Assembly (NCBI RefSeq): GCF_002237445.1 | Contig: NZ_CP022527.1 | Span: forward strand, 2,046,001 to 2,110,000 | DNA from: Neisseria sp. KEM232 | GTDB lineage: Bacteria; Pseudomonadota; Gammaproteobacteria; Burkholderiales; Neisseriaceae | DNA: 64,000 nucleotides | Direction: 5' to 3' | In this document: positions 24,749 through 32,687 of the stretch, one piece after another | Position numbering within the stretch: position 1 is the stretch's first letter | Layout: every line of letters starts with the position of its first letter | Translations under genes and position numbers: made by a program | Notes under the pieces: generated by a model | The model's input: the letters and a program-made list of their open reading frames with translations, nothing else | Database searches by the model: none | What the model was told of the DNA's origin: nothing

Positions 24749-25885
24749 CTACTGAGCCGGCGGCCCATCACTAAACTTTGTCGTCTCGTACTTGTCTTTG
24801 CCGGTCATGGCCAGCACCTGCGGATGTTCGTCAGGTACGGGCGCGGGCGCGGCCTCTGCCGTCTGTGCCTGATTTTGTGCCGTTTGTCGGCGGTAGGGAT
24901 TGTACAGCCCGTCGCGGACGTACTCAAGGCATAAGTCTTTGTCAAAACCGCTGATACGTGTTCCCTGGTCGGTGTAGCAGTTGCAGCGGTTTTTGGCTTT
25001 GACGCAGGCCACAGGGTAAGGCATGGTTTGGACGGCTTTGTTCAAACCGTCGTAGATGGGCGCTGTGTGCGGTTGGCCGTCTATGGCAGGACGGTAGTCT
25101 TGGGCGCTCAGGTGCGGTTTTTGCTCTTTTTCCACGGGTTGGCTTGGTATGTCTGCCGCCGTTGCGGCGGCGGGTTGGCCTGCCGGCGCTTGCGCTTGAG
25201 GGCTTTGCTGCGCAAAGCCCGAATTCTGCGGCTGCTGTGCGTCTTTGTTGAATTTCTGCCATCGGTTGTATGAAGACCATGAGGCGGCTACGATAATCAA
25301 CAAAACGACGGGGAAAATGTAGACGGTACGGCTCAGTTTGGTGCGGATTTTTGTGTGTTCTTCGGCACTTTTGTAGACGCCAAAGGCTTTTTTGTCGAGG
25401 GTGTAGACGCTTTTTACCGCGCCCTCAACGTCTGTCCTGCTTGTCGGGTCTCCGCAGCGCTCCCACTCGAACATGCGACGTACGCCCAGGTTTGTTTTGC
25501 TGATGTGGCAGTGGTGGCCTATCAGGCTGCGGACGTTGATATCTACCAGGCGCGGATGTTGGGTCAGCAAAAAGATGTCTATGCCTCTGTGTCGGTGGGT
25601 TTCGAGTTCGGCTACGTAGTCGGGGACTTTCGAGCCGCTGGGGCGGGGTCTGAATACACGCTGGCATTCGTCTATCACGAGGATTGCGCCGGGCGGAGCC
25701 CACTTGTGCCACGTCTGCATCGTCTCGCCTTCGGGTATCGGCAGGTTTGGGATAATCTTGCCGTCTACTTCGGGGATACCGTCGAGATACAAGGGGCGGT
25801 CTTTGAGGTCTTTACGGGTCATCAGGTCTGAAATCATTTTCAGGGTCTTGCCCGACCCGGGTACGCCTGTTATCAGATACAGCAT
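24749..25885 (-). CDS. zot: Zonula occludens toxin-like phage assembly ATPase (pI)
   Basis: 378 aa. Walker A GVPGSGKT at residues 7-14 and Walker B ILVIDECQ near residue 70 define the Zot/pI ATPase that drives filamentous phage extrusion at the inner membrane. A single membrane helix follows near residue 210 (YIFPVVLLIIVAAS), with a Pro/Gln/Ala-rich periplasmic part containing a cysteine cluster (CVKAKNRCNCYT). The neighbour order pVI-like then zot is standard for inoviruses. Confidence 0.9.
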   Translation of the reverse strand: MLYLITGVPGSGKTLKMISDLMTRKDLKDRPLYLDGIPEVDGKIIPNLPIPEGETMQTWHKWAPPGAILVIDECQRVFRPRPSGSKVPDYVAELETHRHRGIDIFLLTQHPRLVDINVRSLIGHHCHISKTNLGVRRMFEWERCGDPTSRTDVEGAVKSVYTLDKKAFGVYKSAEEHTKIRTKLSRTVYIFPVVLLIIVAASWSSYNRWQKFNKDAQQPQNSGFAQQSPQAQAPAGQPAAATAADIPSQPVEKEQKPHLSAQDYRPAIDGQPHTAPIYDGLNKAVQTMPYPVACVKAKNRCNCYTDQGTRISGFDKDLCLEYVRDGLYNPYRRQTAQNQAQTAEAAPAPVPDEHPQVLAMTGKDKYETTKFSDGPPAQ

Positions 25886-25897
25886 TGCGTTGTCCTT

Positions 25898-26177
25898 CTA
25901 TTTCTTTCCTACGCCTGCCGAAAGTTTGGACAGGCTTTTGATTGAGGTAATAAAAGCGAATGTGCCGAATATCCAGTTTAGACAAACGCCCAAGCCTGCG
26001 ATATAGGCCAGTTGCAGGCCGTCTTGCGGAAGGCCGCCGATTTGTTTTTGCACGGCGTCAAGCAGGTATTTTTGCAGTTCGTTCAGCCCGACATAGGACA
26101 CGAAAGACAAGCCCAGTGCTGCAATGACTTTGCCCGCCACCGTCATCAATACGCTGGTAATCAGTCTGCCCCACATA
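25898..26177 (-). CDS. DUF2523 minor coat protein (pVI-like)
   Basis: 92 residues from ATG 26177, chosen because GGGAG stands seven bases upstream; the upstream in-frame Met overlaps the preceding gene. Three hydrophobic segments (LITSVLMTVAGKVIAALGLSF, LAYIAGLGVCLNWIFGTFAF) and a basic C-terminus match DUF2523, the pVI-like distal cap protein of filamentous phages. Start and preceding stop are one base apart. Confidence 0.8.
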
Positions 26178-27899
26178 TTAAAGCTCCCTGATGGCGGCAA
26201 ATGCGGTGAACGAGCAACTTATCATTGTGCCGAGTATGGCAATAGGCCTAATCAGACGGGCAACTTTGCATAAAAAATCGTAACTTATCTCAAATTTGCC
26301 CAATGGTCCGAACTCAAATGACAGAGGCGCGGGACAAGTGCCGTCGGTGCTGAATATGTCCAGGGGGCGAAGGGTCATATCTATTGCGTTGGTCGGTATG
26401 CTCAAATCCTCATAATCAGTGTTGCCCAAATCTTGACAGTAAGCAGATGTCGGGTTCTGTTTGCAAAACTCTTGCCGTTGCTGGTTCTGTTCGGGCGTGC
26501 TTGGATTTTGATTTTGGCCGTTGGGGTTCTGCGGCACGTTCTCGCCCGGGGTGTTCGGCACAACCTGTTCCCGCGTTGGCGCTTGGCTGGAATCGGGCTT
26601 GAGGTCGGGACGCGGGATAATGTTTGTTGTGATGCTACCATCTGAATTAATGGTTACCTGCGTTTGCTGGGCTTGGCCGCTGCCCTGCGGGGTGTAGGGG
26701 GCGGATTTGGCGGTGGTCTGGTTGTATGTAATGTTGGTTGTGGACTCAGATACAACGTTGCCCATCATGGACAACTGGCGCATGAGTTCTGCGTGGTTGG
26801 TTTGGTTGCTCTCAAGCATGCGGCGCAGGATGTCGGCTATTTCGGATTCGGTCAGTGGCAGATTAGAGGTGTCGGGTTTGTATTCGGGATAAGATTCTCC
26901 ATCCCATTTTTTAAATGACAAGAATGCTGGTACAAAAGACTTATCAGGGATGGTTTTAGGGGCGTATTTGTTAAGGCTGCTTTCCGGTTGATGATAACTG
27001 TATAATTTTCCATCGTTATAACTGAGTGATACCGCTATGTCTGTCGGTCGCTGGTCTGTATATAAGAGTGCGGTCTCATGACCTCCGACTCCGTGATAAT
27101 TAAACGTTAAAACCCATATCGTTTTTCCTTCCGCCTGCTTTTTAACGGCTTCTTGTTGTTGTGTTTCTCTTGCCGCAGCTTGGGCGGCTTCTTCGGCAAT
27201 TTTTTTAGCTTGGGCGGCGGACAGTGCTTCGGCTAGTTTGCCTTCTCGTTCGGCTTGGGCTTGGGCGGCTTCGATTTGCTCGGTCATTTTTTCCATGTTA
27301 TAGGCTTGGTGGTCGGCTAGACCTGTCTTGTCCAAAAACCGATTAATTCCATCTCCAACCCCGAAAGTTACAGAAGATAAGCCAGTTAAAACAGCACCAA
27401 AAGCATTTTCAAATCCCGTTCTAAAATCACCGTTTTTAAAAGAGTTATAAGATTTAATCGAATAATTAGACCCTAAAGCCGAATCTAACGCGGTAATGGC
27501 GGATAGTGCCACAGTGCCTTTTTTTACTAATTTATCGACAGCAGACGTCTGACTGACAGACGTCTGCAAGTTGACCTTTTCGCCGTACTTACCCGTCACG
27601 GTGACATTTCGCCCCTGCGTCCCCGTGATGTTGCCGCCGTCTTTCTTGACAGTCGGTTTGCCTCTGTTGGTTTCTTGGACGCGCCACACGCCTGTTTTGG
27701 GGTCATATCCCATGTTCTTCAGGGCGTTTTCGCTCGGGAATCCCGCGCTGTGCGGGGCGGTCGGCGGCGGTGTGGGGACGTCTGCCCATGCCGCCAGCGG
27801 GCTCAACGCAATGCTTGCACCAGTAAATACAAGGACAGCGAGATGATGAGGTTTGGCAATGCGCCTAGTAAAAATTCGGTTTCGGGTGTCATTATTCAT
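26178..27899 (-). CDS. tspB: TspB/pIII-like phage adsorption protein
   Basis: 573 aa from ATG 27899. The signal peptide is at residues 1-39, cleaved after PLAAWA. An N-terminal globular part, an Ala/Glu/Gln-rich helical section (EAAQAQAEREGKLAEALS and following), a Pro/Gln/Asn-rich linker and a Cys-containing C-terminal domain ending in a membrane helix (RPIAILGTMISCSFTAFAA) give the pIII layout. In meningococci the homologous TspB binds immunoglobulin and DNA and is carried on these prophages. Position before the pVI-like gene fits pIII. Confidence 0.78.
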   Translation of the reverse strand: MNNDTRNRIFTRRIAKPHHLAVLVFTGASIALSPLAAWADVPTPPPTAPHSAGFPSENALKNMGYDPKTGVWRVQETNRGKPTVKKDGGNITGTQGRNVTVTGKYGEKVNLQTSVSQTSAVDKLVKKGTVALSAITALDSALGSNYSIKSYNSFKNGDFRTGFENAFGAVLTGLSSVTFGVGDGINRFLDKTGLADHQAYNMEKMTEQIEAAQAQAEREGKLAEALSAAQAKKIAEEAAQAAARETQQQEAVKKQAEGKTIWVLTFNYHGVGGHETALLYTDQRPTDIAVSLSYNDGKLYSYHQPESSLNKYAPKTIPDKSFVPAFLSFKKWDGESYPEYKPDTSNLPLTESEIADILRRMLESNQTNHAELMRQLSMMGNVVSESTTNITYNQTTAKSAPYTPQGSGQAQQTQVTINSDGSITTNIIPRPDLKPDSSQAPTREQVVPNTPGENVPQNPNGQNQNPSTPEQNQQRQEFCKQNPTSAYCQDLGNTDYEDLSIPTNAIDMTLRPLDIFSTDGTCPAPLSFEFGPLGKFEISYDFLCKVARLIRPIAILGTMISCSFTAFAAIREL

Positions 27900-27913
27900 T
27901 TCCGTATTCCCGC

Positions 27914-28201
27914 CTATCTGATTAGGCCGATGGCTTTGATTAAGATGATGATGCAGACAAGGACTACTGTGGTTTCCAGTATGTACGCGCCTGCGGCTTT
28001 GCCCATGTCGTAGTGTTGGCCGTATTCGCATTTAGGGAGGTTTAGAGCTACTGTCTGCCCGTCGTATTCCCAGCGGTTGCCGTTAAAAACGGGGTGTTTG
28101 AGCACCCCGTCTTTGTCTATGGCCGGTACGACTTGGGTCATCAATTCGTTTTCAGCTTCTGCTTTCGTTTGGTAGCAGATGCGTCCTACCTGATAACCCA
28201 T
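27914..28201 (-). CDS. Phage protein of unknown function, C-terminal membrane helix
   Basis: 95 aa from ATG 28201. A short polar N-terminal domain with two Cys (GRICYQTKAEAENELMTQVV, and LPKCEYGQHYDMG) is followed by a C-terminal helix (AYILETTVVLVCIIILIKAIGLI). It starts ten bases after the coat gene stop. It could be a minor tip protein (pVII/pIX role), but this rests only on place and size. Confidence 0.65.
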   Translation of the reverse strand: MGYQVGRICYQTKAEAENELMTQVVPAIDKDGVLKHPVFNGNRWEYDGQTVALNLPKCEYGQHYDMGKAAGAYILETTVVLVCIIILIKAIGLIR

Positions 28202-28211
28202 GCCGATGCCT

Positions 28212-28436
28212 CTACGCTTGGTTAGATCCGCGTTTGCCAATGCGAACGATTGCAAAGGCAACAGCGATACCGACGACGATTGCGCCGATTTCCAAAACGC
28301 CGGATTTCAGACCGCCCAATTCGGTTTTGACCTGAGATAAAAGCGAGTTCTCCTCGGCCATTGCCAGCGCGGGCATCACGGTCATGGTTGCCACGGCGAG
28401 ACCGTGGCGGTACTTGGTTTTAAGGGTTTTCAACAT
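28212..28436 (-). CDS. Major coat protein, pVIII-like
   Basis: 74 aa from ATG 28436. A signal peptide of about 27 residues ends in MPALAMA. The ~47-residue mature part has the pVIII pattern: an acidic amphipathic start (EENSLLSQVKTELGGL), a hydrophobic helix (GVLEIGAIVVGIAVAFAIV) and a basic tail (RIGKRGSNQA) that would contact the DNA. It would be the highest-copy virion protein. The ORF could be extended upstream, but the family layout requires the start given. Confidence 0.85.
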   Translation of the reverse strand: MLKTLKTKYRHGLAVATMTVMPALAMAEENSLLSQVKTELGGLKSGVLEIGAIVVGIAVAFAIVRIGKRGSNQA

Positions 28437-28509
28437 AACGTTGTCCTTTTGGTTTGTTAAAAAATTTGCGGGCTGTGTGAAAGGTTCTAAAGACCGCCCG
28501 CCGAGCCTT

Positions 28510-28722
28510 TTAGCTTTTATCGCCATCCTCTTTAACAAAGAATGCGAATATCTGGAATCCGCCGCCTATTTGGTCCGTTCCCGCATTAAAAGCGTCTTCG
28601 TAGCTTTCAAACTGTCCGGCCGATTTCAGGTTTTGTGTAAAGCCCAAATCGCCGAAGGGGTCAGGGTAGATAAAATCGTGCGATTCCAAGTCCTGCACGA
28701 TGAATCTTTCTAGGTATTTCAT
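28510..28722 (-). CDS. Small phage protein of unknown function
   Basis: 70 aa, soluble and acidic (YLERFIVQDLESHDFIYPDP, then GQFESYEDAFNAGTDQ). It begins three bases after the gpV-like gene stop and precedes the coat gene, as small ORFs do in other Nf prophages. No domain is recognised. Confidence 0.6.
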   Translation of the reverse strand: MKYLERFIVQDLESHDFIYPDPFGDLGFTQNLKSAGQFESYEDAFNAGTDQIGGGFQIFAFFVKEDGDKS

Positions 28723-28725
28723 GAC

Positions 28726-29037
28726 TCAGCCTTTCGGCGCGAGTTGCACCTGAAAATCTTTCAATACGGGAACCATGCCTTTGCCGGTGGAGGTCATTTC
28801 TACGGTTATCATGACTTCGCAGGGGTATTTGAGGCTGACCAGTTTGTCGAAATTGGCGCTGTCGCCGAATTTCATTTGTGCGGCAGTAAAGCCTACGGCG
28901 TTGCCGGTCTGTCCGGGCAGCGGTGTTGCCACCAGTACGGAACAGCTGTCTATTTTCGAGCCGTCGATTTCGCCTTTGAATTTTTTCGCGCCGAGAAATG
29001 TGGCGGGGTAGGTTACGACCTGATTTTGATTGAACAT
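28726..29037 (-). CDS. Phage ssDNA-binding protein, gpV-like
   Basis: 103 aa directly downstream of the replication initiator (12 bases). The beta-rich sequence (NQVVTYPATFLGAKKFKGEI, SCSVLVATPL, CEVMITVEMTSTGKG) fits an OB-fold ssDNA-binding protein that coats replicating phage DNA. The assignment relies on place, size and strand pattern, not on a diagnostic motif. Confidence 0.6.
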   Translation of the reverse strand: MFNQNQVVTYPATFLGAKKFKGEIDGSKIDSCSVLVATPLPGQTGNAVGFTAAQMKFGDSANFDKLVSLKYPCEVMITVEMTSTGKGMVPVLKDFQVQLAPKG

Positions 29038-29049
29038 GGGTTTTCCTTT

Positions 29050-30402
29050 CTAAAAGAAACAGTGGTTAAAAACTTCGGGGGTTTTGCGGTAGGTGACGAA
29101 TCTTCCGTAAAACCATCTGTATGGGGCGTTCATTCTCCTGATACGCCGCATTCTTTCGGCTTCCTGCCTTGCGATACGGTCAAGGCGTTTTTCCAAGGGT
29201 TCTAATTCTTGCAGCTTTCTTTCAACAAATGCTTCAAAGTCGTCTGCTTCCTTTCGCTGTCGAGAAATATCGCCCTCAATATCTAACAGGCGTTTGTTCC
29301 GGTCGAAATCGGAAGAAACCCTAAAATCCAGCCAGTCGGTATTCAGTTCTTCATCAATGCTGATATTGTCGTGGAGATAGCCGCCTCTTTCGGCATAACG
29401 CAGTTCGTCGAGTGAGTAGCGTTCGGGCTCTAATCCCGTGGGGTAGCCGTTTTCAGCTTTGAGCATCTCTACAATCTCTTCGGCGCTGAGTCCGACGTCC
29501 ACCATGAAATTAACGAGTTTGCCGACGGCGTTTTTTCCGTGTTTCAGTTTGTGGTCGAACGTTTGGTTTAATACTTTCTTAACGGTTTCAAACCGTTTGG
29601 CTTCGGGCATGTTGTGAAAGCTGGCGCAGATGGGGAACGCGCCGCAGAAATAAGACCCTTCGTCAATAAGAATTTCATTCGGTATGTCAATGTCGCCATA
29701 GTTGAACTGAATTTCGAATCTAACCCACTTGCTTTCTTTGTCTCCCAACTGGCGGCCTTTTTCATAGACACGGACATAGCGGGAATTTTTCAGACGGCCT
29801 ATGTAAAAGGTCTTGCCGGTGCCGTCTTCTTTTCTCCATGCGGTGCCTTTACGTTCGGACTTCGGCCTCATATTGTGGTTATCGAAAAAGCCGTTATCGT
29901 GGTCTAGCTCTGCCTGTTCGGGCGTGTACTCGCCATTGAAAAAATCAATCGCCAGGTCTATGCGGGTGATGCGGGGACGGATGGCCTGTTGCAGAAAATC
30001 AAACATCCGTGCTTCCCAGCCCTCTTTTGCCATGGAACAGCCTACGCCTTTGAGTTCGATTAATACCGTGCCGCGCTGCCCGCCGTAGTGGACTTCTCCG
30101 TAATCAACCGTTTCCGAGCCAAGTCGGAACATCATTTCGTAAAATTTGTTACCTTTGGACTTGCATTTTCGGGTAATGCCGAATCCGAGTATTTCTTCCA
30201 GTTTGCGACTGAGGACGTACATGTATTCGTTGTCGGATACCAGCGGATGGCCTGCCGCTTTGACTAGGGTGTCTTCGTGAAAAGTGACGGTCAGCCAGTC
30301 GATAAATACTCCGTCTGTTTTTCCCCGTCTTTGCAGGACTTCCCGCAGTTTGCCGTTTCCGTCGGTGATGAAATGGGAAAAATATTCCACTTCTTCGCTC
30401 AT
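29050..30402 (-). CDS. Phage replication initiation protein (gpII/rolling-circle type)
   Basis: 450 aa. ATG 30402 was chosen because GGAGGGAG precedes it by three to ten bases; an in-frame Met at 30417 lies within that site. The replication initiation factor domain spans DWLTVTFHEDTL, GYGE-like VDYGEVHYGG, RPRITRIDLAIDFFNGE with its conserved RIDLAID strand, YIGRLKNSRYVRVYEKG with the Tyr/Lys pair, and VRFEIQF. An in-gene uptake sequence near 29788 is read as IGRLKNS. A C-terminal coiled coil follows. Confidence 0.88.
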   Translation of the reverse strand: MSEEVEYFSHFITDGNGKLREVLQRRGKTDGVFIDWLTVTFHEDTLVKAAGHPLVSDNEYMYVLSRKLEEILGFGITRKCKSKGNKFYEMMFRLGSETVDYGEVHYGGQRGTVLIELKGVGCSMAKEGWEARMFDFLQQAIRPRITRIDLAIDFFNGEYTPEQAELDHDNGFFDNHNMRPKSERKGTAWRKEDGTGKTFYIGRLKNSRYVRVYEKGRQLGDKESKWVRFEIQFNYGDIDIPNEILIDEGSYFCGAFPICASFHNMPEAKRFETVKKVLNQTFDHKLKHGKNAVGKLVNFMVDVGLSAEEIVEMLKAENGYPTGLEPERYSLDELRYAERGGYLHDNISIDEELNTDWLDFRVSSDFDRNKRLLDIEGDISRQRKEADDFEAFVERKLQELEPLEKRLDRIARQEAERMRRIRRMNAPYRWFYGRFVTYRKTPEVFNHCFF

Positions 30403-30444
30403 TTGCTCCCTCCGCATGGGATTCGGGGCTTCGGTTTTTTTGCT

Positions 30445-30530
30445 CCCCCCCTGTTAGTCTAGGGGGGGGGCTTTCGGCGTTGGCCGCCGACGCGCAAGGG
30501 CGCGTCTGTCGGCCTCCGCCCGAAAGCCCC
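30445..30530. promoter_or_regulatory. GC-rich region with C7, G9 and alternative hairpins upstream of the phage initiator
   Basis: C7 at 30445-30451 can pair with G9 at 30462-30470. The same G run plus CTTTCGG can pair instead with CCGAAAGCCCC at 30520-30530, enclosing a further GCCGACGCGC stem. It could be the phage origin or an attenuator of the initiator gene; the sequence does not decide. Confidence 0.5.
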
Positions 30531-30548
30531 TTCCTCTCTGTCAGTCAG

Positions 30549-30854
30549 TTAAAGAACATCCGCAGCCGCATCCGTGCTGTCGGGGAACAAATCCATGCAG
30601 GCCGTGTTTTCGGCTTCGCCGCCCTCACTCAAAAACGGCAGGCCGCAGCTTGTGAGAATGACGGGATAATGAAGACGGTTGTCGTCGATATGGCGGAGTG
30701 CGGCGGGAAAATCGGGAAATTCGCAGCGGAAAACCAAGTCATGCGTTTGGTTGTTCCATCGGTACAGGCACAGGACGCTACAGTCTGCGAGGCGGGAAAT
30801 CCGCCAGTAGGATGAAGCGAAAACGACGTTTGCGGTATCTTGATTTTGTGACAT
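30549..30854 (-). CDS. Hypothetical phage protein
   Basis: 101 aa, on the same strand as the initiator and upstream of it, with GAAAGGGGC ahead of ATG 30854. Soluble, Cys-rich for its size (five Cys), with the pattern YWRISRLADCSVLCLYRW and LRHIDDNRLHYPVILTSCGL. Not recognised. It may be an early regulator by position. Confidence 0.5.
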   Translation of the reverse strand: MSQNQDTANVVFASSYWRISRLADCSVLCLYRWNNQTHDLVFRCEFPDFPAALRHIDDNRLHYPVILTSCGLPFLSEGGEAENTACMDLFPDSTDAAADVL

Positions 30855-30933
30855 GAAAAAGCCCCTTTCACTTGGCTGGGTTAAGGGGCGTTAAGGATTG
30901 TTTGGATACCCCCTTGAATGGGGCGCAATATAT

Positions 30934-30975
30934 AAGGCCGTCTGAAAACCGCATTCGCGGTTTTCAGACGGCCTC
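30934..30975. terminator. Inverted DUS pair between prophage and argB
   Basis: AAGGCCGTCTGAAAACCGC pairs with GCGGTTTTCAGACGGCC. It marks return to host-type sequence. Confidence 0.7.
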
Positions 30976-31042
30976 CCTCCGCTGTACCGCGGCCTGCGGT
31001 ACAATCCGCAGCCTGCCAACGACAACAATAGAGGATTCCGAT

Positions 31043-31933
31043 ATGCACAAACCCACCGACAAGGTTTCTCCGCAGCTCAAAGCCGACATCCTGGCCGAAG
31101 CCCTGCCCTACATCCGCCGTTTCTCCGGCAACATTTTCGTTATCAAATACGGCGGCAACGCCATGACCGAGCAACACCTGAAAGAGGGGTTCGCCAAAGA
31201 CGTGGCCTGGCTGAAACTGGTCGGCATCCATCCCGTGATCGTCCACGGCGGCGGGCCGCAGATTAACGAAATGCTGGAAAAAATCGGCAAAAAAGGCGAA
31301 TTCGTCCAAGGCATGCGCGTCACCGATGCCGAAACGATGGACATTGTGGAAATGGTGCTCGGCGGCCATGTCAACAAAGAAATCGTCTCGCTGCTCAACC
31401 AAAACGGCGGCAGCGCCATCGGCATCACCGGCCGCGACGGCCACTTCATCCGCGCCAAAAAGCTGCTGCTGGACACGCCGCAAGGCCGCGTCGATATCGG
31501 CCAGGTCGGCGAGGTGGACAGCATCGACACGGCGCTGGTGCACACCGTTATCGAACGCAGCGGCATCCCGGTCATTGCCCCCATCGGCGTCGGCAGCGCG
31601 GGGGAGGCGTTCAATATCAATGCCGACTTGGTGGCCGGCAGACTGGCCGAGGAATTGGGCGCGGAAAAATTGCTGATGATGACCAACATCACGGGGGTGC
31701 TGGACAAATCCGGCCGCCTGCTCACCAAGCTGACACCGAGCCGCATTACCGAGCTGACAGCCGACGGCACACTGCACGGCGGAATGCTGCCGAAAATCGC
31801 ATCCGCCGTAGACGCCGCCACCAACGGGGTACGGGCGGTGCACATTATCGACGGCCGCATCCTGCACGCCCTGCTCTTGGAAGTGTTCACGGACACGGGC
31901 ATCGGCACAATGATTTTGGGTCGGGAAGATTGA
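31043..31933 (+). CDS. argB: Acetylglutamate kinase
   Basis: 296 aa from ATG 31043, with GAGGAT upstream. Amino-acid-kinase fold: KYGGNAM near the N-terminus, the substrate loop VHGGGPQINEML, the hinge region and FNINADLVAG, and DKSGRLLTKL. It phosphorylates N-acetylglutamate, the second step of arginine synthesis and often its feedback point. The N-terminal helix before KYGGNAM, seen in arginine-sensitive hexameric enzymes, is present (SPQLKADILAEALPYIRRFS). Confidence 0.96.
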   Translation: MHKPTDKVSPQLKADILAEALPYIRRFSGNIFVIKYGGNAMTEQHLKEGFAKDVAWLKLVGIHPVIVHGGGPQINEMLEKIGKKGEFVQGMRVTDAETMDIVEMVLGGHVNKEIVSLLNQNGGSAIGITGRDGHFIRAKKLLLDTPQGRVDIGQVGEVDSIDTALVHTVIERSGIPVIAPIGVGSAGEAFNINADLVAGRLAEELGAEKLLMMTNITGVLDKSGRLLTKLTPSRITELTADGTLHGGMLPKIASAVDAATNGVRAVHIIDGRILHALLLEVFTDTGIGTMILGRED

Positions 31934-31967
31934 GCAAAGCGCCGTCCCTACCCGAATTGGCGGAACA

Positions 31968-32023
31968 AAGGCCGTCTGAAAGCGCAGCTTCGGCGAAGTC
32001 AAAGCCGCGCTTTCAGACGGCCT
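31968..32023. terminator. Inverted DUS pair behind argB
   Basis: AAAGGCCGTCTGAAAGCGC pairs with GCGCTTTCAGACGGCC. The loop holds CAGCTTCGGCG as behind trpS. Confidence 0.7.
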
Positions 32024-32082
32024 CTTCCGTTATCCGCTAACCAACCGCGTGCCATTTATGTGGCCAAAGCATCTACGCACAC

Positions 32083-32113
32083 AAAAAGCCGAACGGTTTC
32101 CCGTTCGGCTTTT
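32083..32113. terminator. Rho-independent terminator behind rpsJ
   Basis: On the minus strand, arms AAAAGCCGAACGG and its complement with a four-base loop, followed by T-rich sequence. This DUS-free hairpin stops transcription directly after rpsJ, where the S10 operon would normally continue with rplC. Confidence 0.8.
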
Positions 32114-32132
32114 CTTTACCGCTGCAAGCAGA

Positions 32133-32444
32133 TTATTGGACTTTGATTTCCACGTCCACACCGGCCGGCAGATCCAGCTTCATCAGCGCATCGGTGGTTT
32201 TGTCGGTCCAATCCACGATGTCCATCAGGCGCAGGTGGGTACGGATTTCCAGCTGTTCGCGGGAAGTCTTGTTCACGTGCGGCGAACGCAGGATGTTGAA
32301 ACGTTCGATTTTGGTCGGCAGCGGAATCGGGCCTTTGACAACGGCACCGGTACGCTTGGCAGTTTCAACGATTTCCTGTGCGGAACGGTCGATCAGGCTG
32401 TAATCGTAGGCTTTCAGACGGATACGGATTTTTTGGTTTGCCAT
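32133..32444 (-). CDS. rpsJ: 30S ribosomal protein S10
   Basis: 103 aa from ATG 32444; full length with IRIRLKAYDYSLIDRSAQEIV, the GPIPLPTKIERFNILRSPHVN loop and VDVEIKVQ. S10 serves in the 30S head and in NusB-dependent antitermination. It sits 19 bases after the stop of a tuf fragment, as in the str operon, but a terminator and argB follow instead of rplC. It is either a relocated single copy or a partial duplicate. Confidence 0.95.
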   Translation of the reverse strand: MANQKIRIRLKAYDYSLIDRSAQEIVETAKRTGAVVKGPIPLPTKIERFNILRSPHVNKTSREQLEIRTHLRLMDIVDWTDKTTDALMKLDLPAGVDVEIKVQ

Positions 32445-32463
32445 TGATTCGTTATCCTTCAAA

Positions 32464-32602
32464 TTAAGCGATTACGGTAGACACAACACCCGCACCGACG
32501 GTACGACCGCCTTCGCGGATGGCGAAGCGCAGACCTTCTTCCATGGCGATCGGAGCAATCAGTTCGACTGTGATGGCTACGTTTTCACCAGGCATAACCC
32601 CT
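32464..32602 (-). pseudogene. tuf: 3' fragment of elongation factor Tu gene
   Basis: The last ~46 residues of EF-Tu are intact: VMPGENVAITVELIAPIA, MEEGLRFAIREGGRTVGAG and VVSTVIA. Upstream of about 32602 homology stops abruptly, and a DUS pair and an IS1016-like element follow. The frame can be traced upstream to a false start, but it has no EF-Tu sequence there. Neisseria carry two tuf genes, so this may be a broken copy or a recombination junction. Confidence 0.88.
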
Positions 32603-32613
32603 TTTTCTGCTTT

Positions 32614-32656
32614 GAGGCCGTCTGAAAAGTCCAAAACGGCTTTTTCAGACGGCCTT
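32614..32656. other. Inverted DUS pair at the tuf break
   Basis: GAGGCCGTCTGAAAAG and its inverse (TTTTTCAGACGGCC) stand directly at the point where tuf homology ends and before the IS left end. Confidence 0.65.
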
Positions 32657-32687
32657 TTCGCGTCGTATAGTGAGCCAAAATAAAAAA

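Larger units (their letters stand above)
23326..30854 (-). mobile_element. Nf/MDA-type filamentous prophage
   Basis: A colinear minus-strand block in inovirus order: a small leading ORF, replication initiator, gpV-like protein, a 70-aa ORF, pVIII-like coat, a 95-aa ORF, TspB/pIII-like protein, pVI-like DUF2523, pI/Zot, a 50-aa membrane ORF and a Piv-type IS110 recombinase. Composition is lower in GC, and uptake sequences are almost absent compared with the flanks. No secretin (pIV) gene is present; relatives use the host PilQ. The limits given are those of the outer ORFs; exact ends are not determined. Confidence 0.85.

Noticed and set aside
23148..30960. dif-type or dRS3 attachment sites at the prophage edges
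   Set aside because: No XerCD-like palindrome, no dRS3 word and no shared direct repeat could be seen by eye on both sides.
30881..32002. Long minus-strand frame opposite argB
   Set aside because: Shadow of argB; no motif and biased composition.
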